Notes under the pieces: model-generated
Seen by the model: the letters and a program-made list of their open reading frames with translations, nothing else
Told to the model about the DNA's origin: nothing
Databases searched by the model: none
Assembly (NCBI GenBank): GCA_019057735.1
Contig: JAHLWV010000141.1
Span: 1 to 6,028 of the forward strand
From: Promethearchaeota archaeon
GTDB lineage: Archaea; Asgardarchaeota; Lokiarchaeia; Sigynarchaeales; SOKP01
DNA length: 6,028 nucleotides
Direction of reading: 5' to 3'
In this document: piece after piece, positions 4,085-6,028 of the stretch
How positions within the stretch are numbered: position 1 is the stretch's first letter
Layout: the number at the start of each line of letters is the position of its first letter
Position numbers and translations under genes: made by a program

Positions 4085-4732
4085 TTATTTTTAAAAAAAG
4101 AATCATTTCTACTTCTCACAAATCCCCTAAATTATTTTTAAGGAAAAAAGAGCATTAGAAATGACCTCTGCAAAACTCTATTCTACATCTCTAAAAAAAT
4201 AAAAAAATCGAATTTCGGAAAATCTCAAAAAAATGAGCATTAGAATTGGAGTCGTGCAAAAGCAAAATGTACTTCTCAAAAAATCCTAAAAAATAAATTA
4301 AGGGAATTTAGAGAAGTTGATTTAGGCATTTGCAAAGAGCTAAAAACATCTCAATATTTCTTGAATACTAAATTTAAAAATTTAAAAAATGAAAGATGTT
4401 TTTTGACCTCTTGCGAGAGCTTTAGAAAGACGATAGAAAAAGCATAAAAAATAAAATAAGGGAATTTTGAAGGGTGCTGTAACCTCTATAAACAAAGGGT
4501 TACAGGACGCTAAAAAGGTTTTAATTATACTTCTCTAAAACTATGCCAAAAATAAAATAACTAACGATAAAAAAGGGGGTGAAAAAGAGAAGTAGGTTTT
4601 GAGTTTGCAAGAGGCTAAATGTAAACCTAAAAAAAACATTAAAATATATTTAAGGAAAAAATGAGCATTAGAATCGGAGTCGTGCAAGACCAGAATGAAC
4701 ATCTCAAAAAATCCCTTAAAATCAAATATTAA
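4085..4732. repeat. Degenerate ~80-bp tandem repeat array between terminase and HU
   Basis: A TGCAA-like anchor recurs at about 4169, 4255, 4331, 4412, 4501, 4606 and 4683 (steps 86, 76, 81, 89, 105, 77), with a decayed eighth near 4095. Around each anchor a common order of words appears with varying fidelity: AAGGGAA, an A-rich spacer, GAGCATTAGAAT, GGAGTCG, TGCAA, an AGNNTAAA-like stretch, then ACATCTCAAAAAATCC. Units at 4232 and 4662 match at nearly every position from ATGAGCATTAGAAT through GTCGTGCAA. There are no uniform repeats or spacers, so it is not a CRISPR array. It ends at the terminase stop codon. Candidate roles are replication iterons, a packaging-recognition region, or relics of a duplicated small gene. 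Confidence 0.6.
4477..4505. repeat. Perfect 8-bp stem-loop CTGTAACC/GGTTACAG
   Basis: CTGTAACC (4477-4484) and GGTTACAG (4498-4505) pair perfectly around a 13-base loop containing TATAAACAAAG. The same loop and stem words occur at 2877-2907 and, in part, at 2069-2080. It interrupts the ~80-bp array and has no T run, so it is not a terminator. Confidence 0.55.
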
Positions 4733-5988
4733 ATAAATACCTCTGCCTGTTTTCGCTTCTTCTTTCCGGAGAAGGTGTTGGCCACTGCATCCCCATAGTC
4801 CGGGGACCGGCCTAGCCTCTTTTTTATCTTGTCTTTCTCTTCGATTATAATATCTCCATTACTTCTGGTACTCCAATGCACCTCAGTTAAATCTTGGGTC
4901 AGTTCATCTATAGGAGGCAAGGCTAACTCCCCATCTAATGCGGGATCCAAGGCATCTCTTATGGCCCAATATAGATAGGCCCTCATATTAGCAAAGGTTC
5001 TTTGTTCAGTTATGTCACTTAAGTCTCTCGCTGACTCTGATGCCTTAACCCCCACCGCATTAACCTTCTGTTCCGTTAATCTCGAATAGACCCCGGCACC
5101 TTCTCCCAAAGAGTCTACAAAGGCAGTATCCCCCTTTTTTATTAAGGTATTTTTGATTTTTCCCACGGTTACCATATGATCTTGTTTACTATATGTCTTA
5201 AATTGCTCAACAACATTGCCTTTTCTAAAAGCGAATACGGTAAGGTCTCTTCCCATGCCAGCTACATCCACTCCTAATTTTAATATTCCCTCACCTTTTC
5301 CATGTAGATCATGCCATCTATCGTTAGCCATCTCCACCCAGCTTAGAGGAATTAAGGTGTCTTCAGTTGCCCGAGGGAATTCACCCATAACCTTTACTAA
5401 AAATAAATCATTAGGCCGATACCAATTGCCCTCCCACTTAAAATCATAGGAGTCTTTGTTTACTTCACTTTCCTCTATTCCTACTACCCAGCCTGGTTTT
5501 CTAATCTTTTCATCGATCCATTCATAATCTACCTGACCCGGTATTAGTATTTTTTTAGCCCTAACATTTACCGCATTCAAACAGTTCAGTTTAAATTTTT
5601 TATATAAGGGGCTCCTGGTGCTCTGGTAGGCTTCCCCGGTAGTCCTGTTCGGGTTAAATATCAGAACCAGTCTACTATTACCAGTAAGGATTCCTTCTAT
5701 GGCATCAAAGGTTACCTGGTCTATTCCGCTCGCCTCAGTAATTACTACCATAAGGTTAGGAGAATGGAAGCCAGTCCAATCTTCTGGTTTCTTGTCTTTA
5801 GTTTTAAAGCCTAATAAGAACCAAGCAGGGTCTTCAAAAGTTATTTTATGAGTCCATAGGTCTCCACCAAGATTTACTTTAGTGCTCCTGTAAATTCTGC
5901 CTATCTCTGACATCATAATATTAATAACCTGTCTATCGGTAGGTGCAGTGTTAATAACCTTTGAGGGAACATTTAAATAGATACTGTG
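4729..5988 (-). CDS. terL: Phage terminase large subunit, 5'-truncated
   Basis: DNA-packaging motor: ATPase plus headful/cos nuclease. The first in-frame ATG is at 5916, but conserved sequence continues upstream to about 5980 (YLNVPSKVINTAPTDRQV, the segment that follows Walker A), so that ATG is not the native start. Numbering from the 5916 ATG: Walker B-like VVITEASG at 57-64 with E61 kept but the usual Asp replaced by T60; a coupling-motif-like LVLIFNPN at 83-90; then an RNase H-fold nuclease with D217 (GVDVAGMGRD), D268 (VDSLGEG), D373 and D376 (SPDYGDA). Walker A and the N terminus are missing: the frame meets TAA at 5989-5991 inside the edge repeat. The product would not package DNA unaided. 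No portal gene follows; a repeat array does. Confidence 0.88.
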   Translation of the reverse strand, partial: HSIYLNVPSKVINTAPTDRQVINIMMSEIGRIYRSTKVNLGGDLWTHKITFEDPAWFLLGFKTKDKKPEDWTGFHSPNLMVVITEASGIDQVTFDAIEGILTGNSRLVLIFNPNRTTGEAYQSTRSPLYKKFKLNCLNAVNVRAKKILIPGQVDYEWIDEKIRKPGWVVGIEESEVNKDSYDFKWEGNWYRPNDLFLVKVMGEFPRATEDTLIPLSWVEMANDRWHDLHGKGEGILKLGVDVAGMGRDLTVFAFRKGNVVEQFKTYSKQDHMVTVGKIKNTLIKKGDTAFVDSLGEGAGVYSRLTEQKVNAVGVKASESARDLSDITEQRTFANMRAYLYWAIRDALDPALDGELALPPIDELTQDLTEVHWSTRSNGDIIIEEKDKIKKRLGRSPDYGDAVANTFSGKKKRKQAEVFI

Positions 5989-6028
5989 TTAAAAGTCAAC
6001 CCGCAAACTCTCCTTTACTGTGTTAAAA
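5982..6028. mobile_element. Window-edge direct repeats, possible insertion end interrupting terL
   Basis: TACTGTGTTAAAA occurs at 5982-5994 and again at 6016-6028, 34 bp apart. Terminase coding sequence ends at this boundary and an in-frame stop lies inside the first copy. Short repeated words at the edge of an inserted segment are common at insertion-sequence ends, but no transposase or opposite end is in view and I do not recognise the family. A recombination scar or an assembly edge at repeated sequence is also possible. Confidence 0.4.

Noticed and set aside
4085..4732. CRISPR array
   Set aside because: Units near 80 bp have no constant repeat with unique spacers of uniform length; conservation fades along the unit instead of alternating.
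5216..5449. Plus-strand frame of 77 codons
   Set aside because: It lies entirely antisense inside the conserved nuclease region of the terminase and has no ribosome site or recognisable protein.
1..6028. tRNA, rRNA, reverse transcriptase or a known defence system
   Set aside because: No cloverleaf with a GGTTCGA-like arm, no rRNA-like sequence, and no reading frame with reverse-transcriptase, nuclease-toxin or CRISPR-associated motifs was found.

Overview
The window is AT-rich bacterial DNA. Every gene I can support lies on the minus strand. Ribosome binding sites are strong (AGGAGG-type), one start is GTG, one is TTG, and the one clear promoter is a perfect sigma70-type site. The gene content (terminase large subunit, short tyrosine integrase, excisionase-type helix-turn-helix protein, HU, small zinc proteins) points to a prophage, phage or phage-derived mobile element. 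The host is probably a low-GC, Firmicutes-like or deep-branching anaerobe, but the sequence does not settle the lineage.

Layout in transcription order, right to left. (1) 6028-5982: two copies of a 13-bp direct repeat at the window edge. They look like a junction, because they cut off the 5' end of the terminase. (2) 5988-4729: terminase large subunit lacking its Walker A region; the rest of the ATPase domain and the full nuclease domain remain. (3) 4732-4085: a degenerate array of about seven units with a period near 80 bp, starting at the terminase stop codon. I know of no feature class it clearly fits. (4) 3954-3682: HU, followed by two hairpin terminators. (5) 3681-2717: almost 1 kb without a convincing gene but rich in palindromes and repeats. 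(6) 2716-2360: excisionase-like HTH gene abutting a 52-residue gene, then an orphan perfect Shine-Dalgarno and a terminator. (7) 1995-1277: catalytic-domain-only tyrosine recombinase behind a perfect -35/-10 promoter overlapped by two inverted repeats. (8) 1180-1: a run of small phage-type genes (zinc-finger protein with exact 15-residue repeats, an unknown 87-residue protein, a 61-residue phage protein, a partial zinc-ribbon protein). Two of these share an upstream TTNAGTACTNAA palindrome.

How the parts may work together is inference. The integrase and HTH protein would form an integration/excision module, HU would bend DNA for recombination or packaging, and the left-hand genes resemble early accessory genes of phages. 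Terminase next to integration genes with no portal or capsid gene between suggests a rearranged or decaying element, or a satellite. The least explained part is the ~80-bp array between the terminase remnant and HU.
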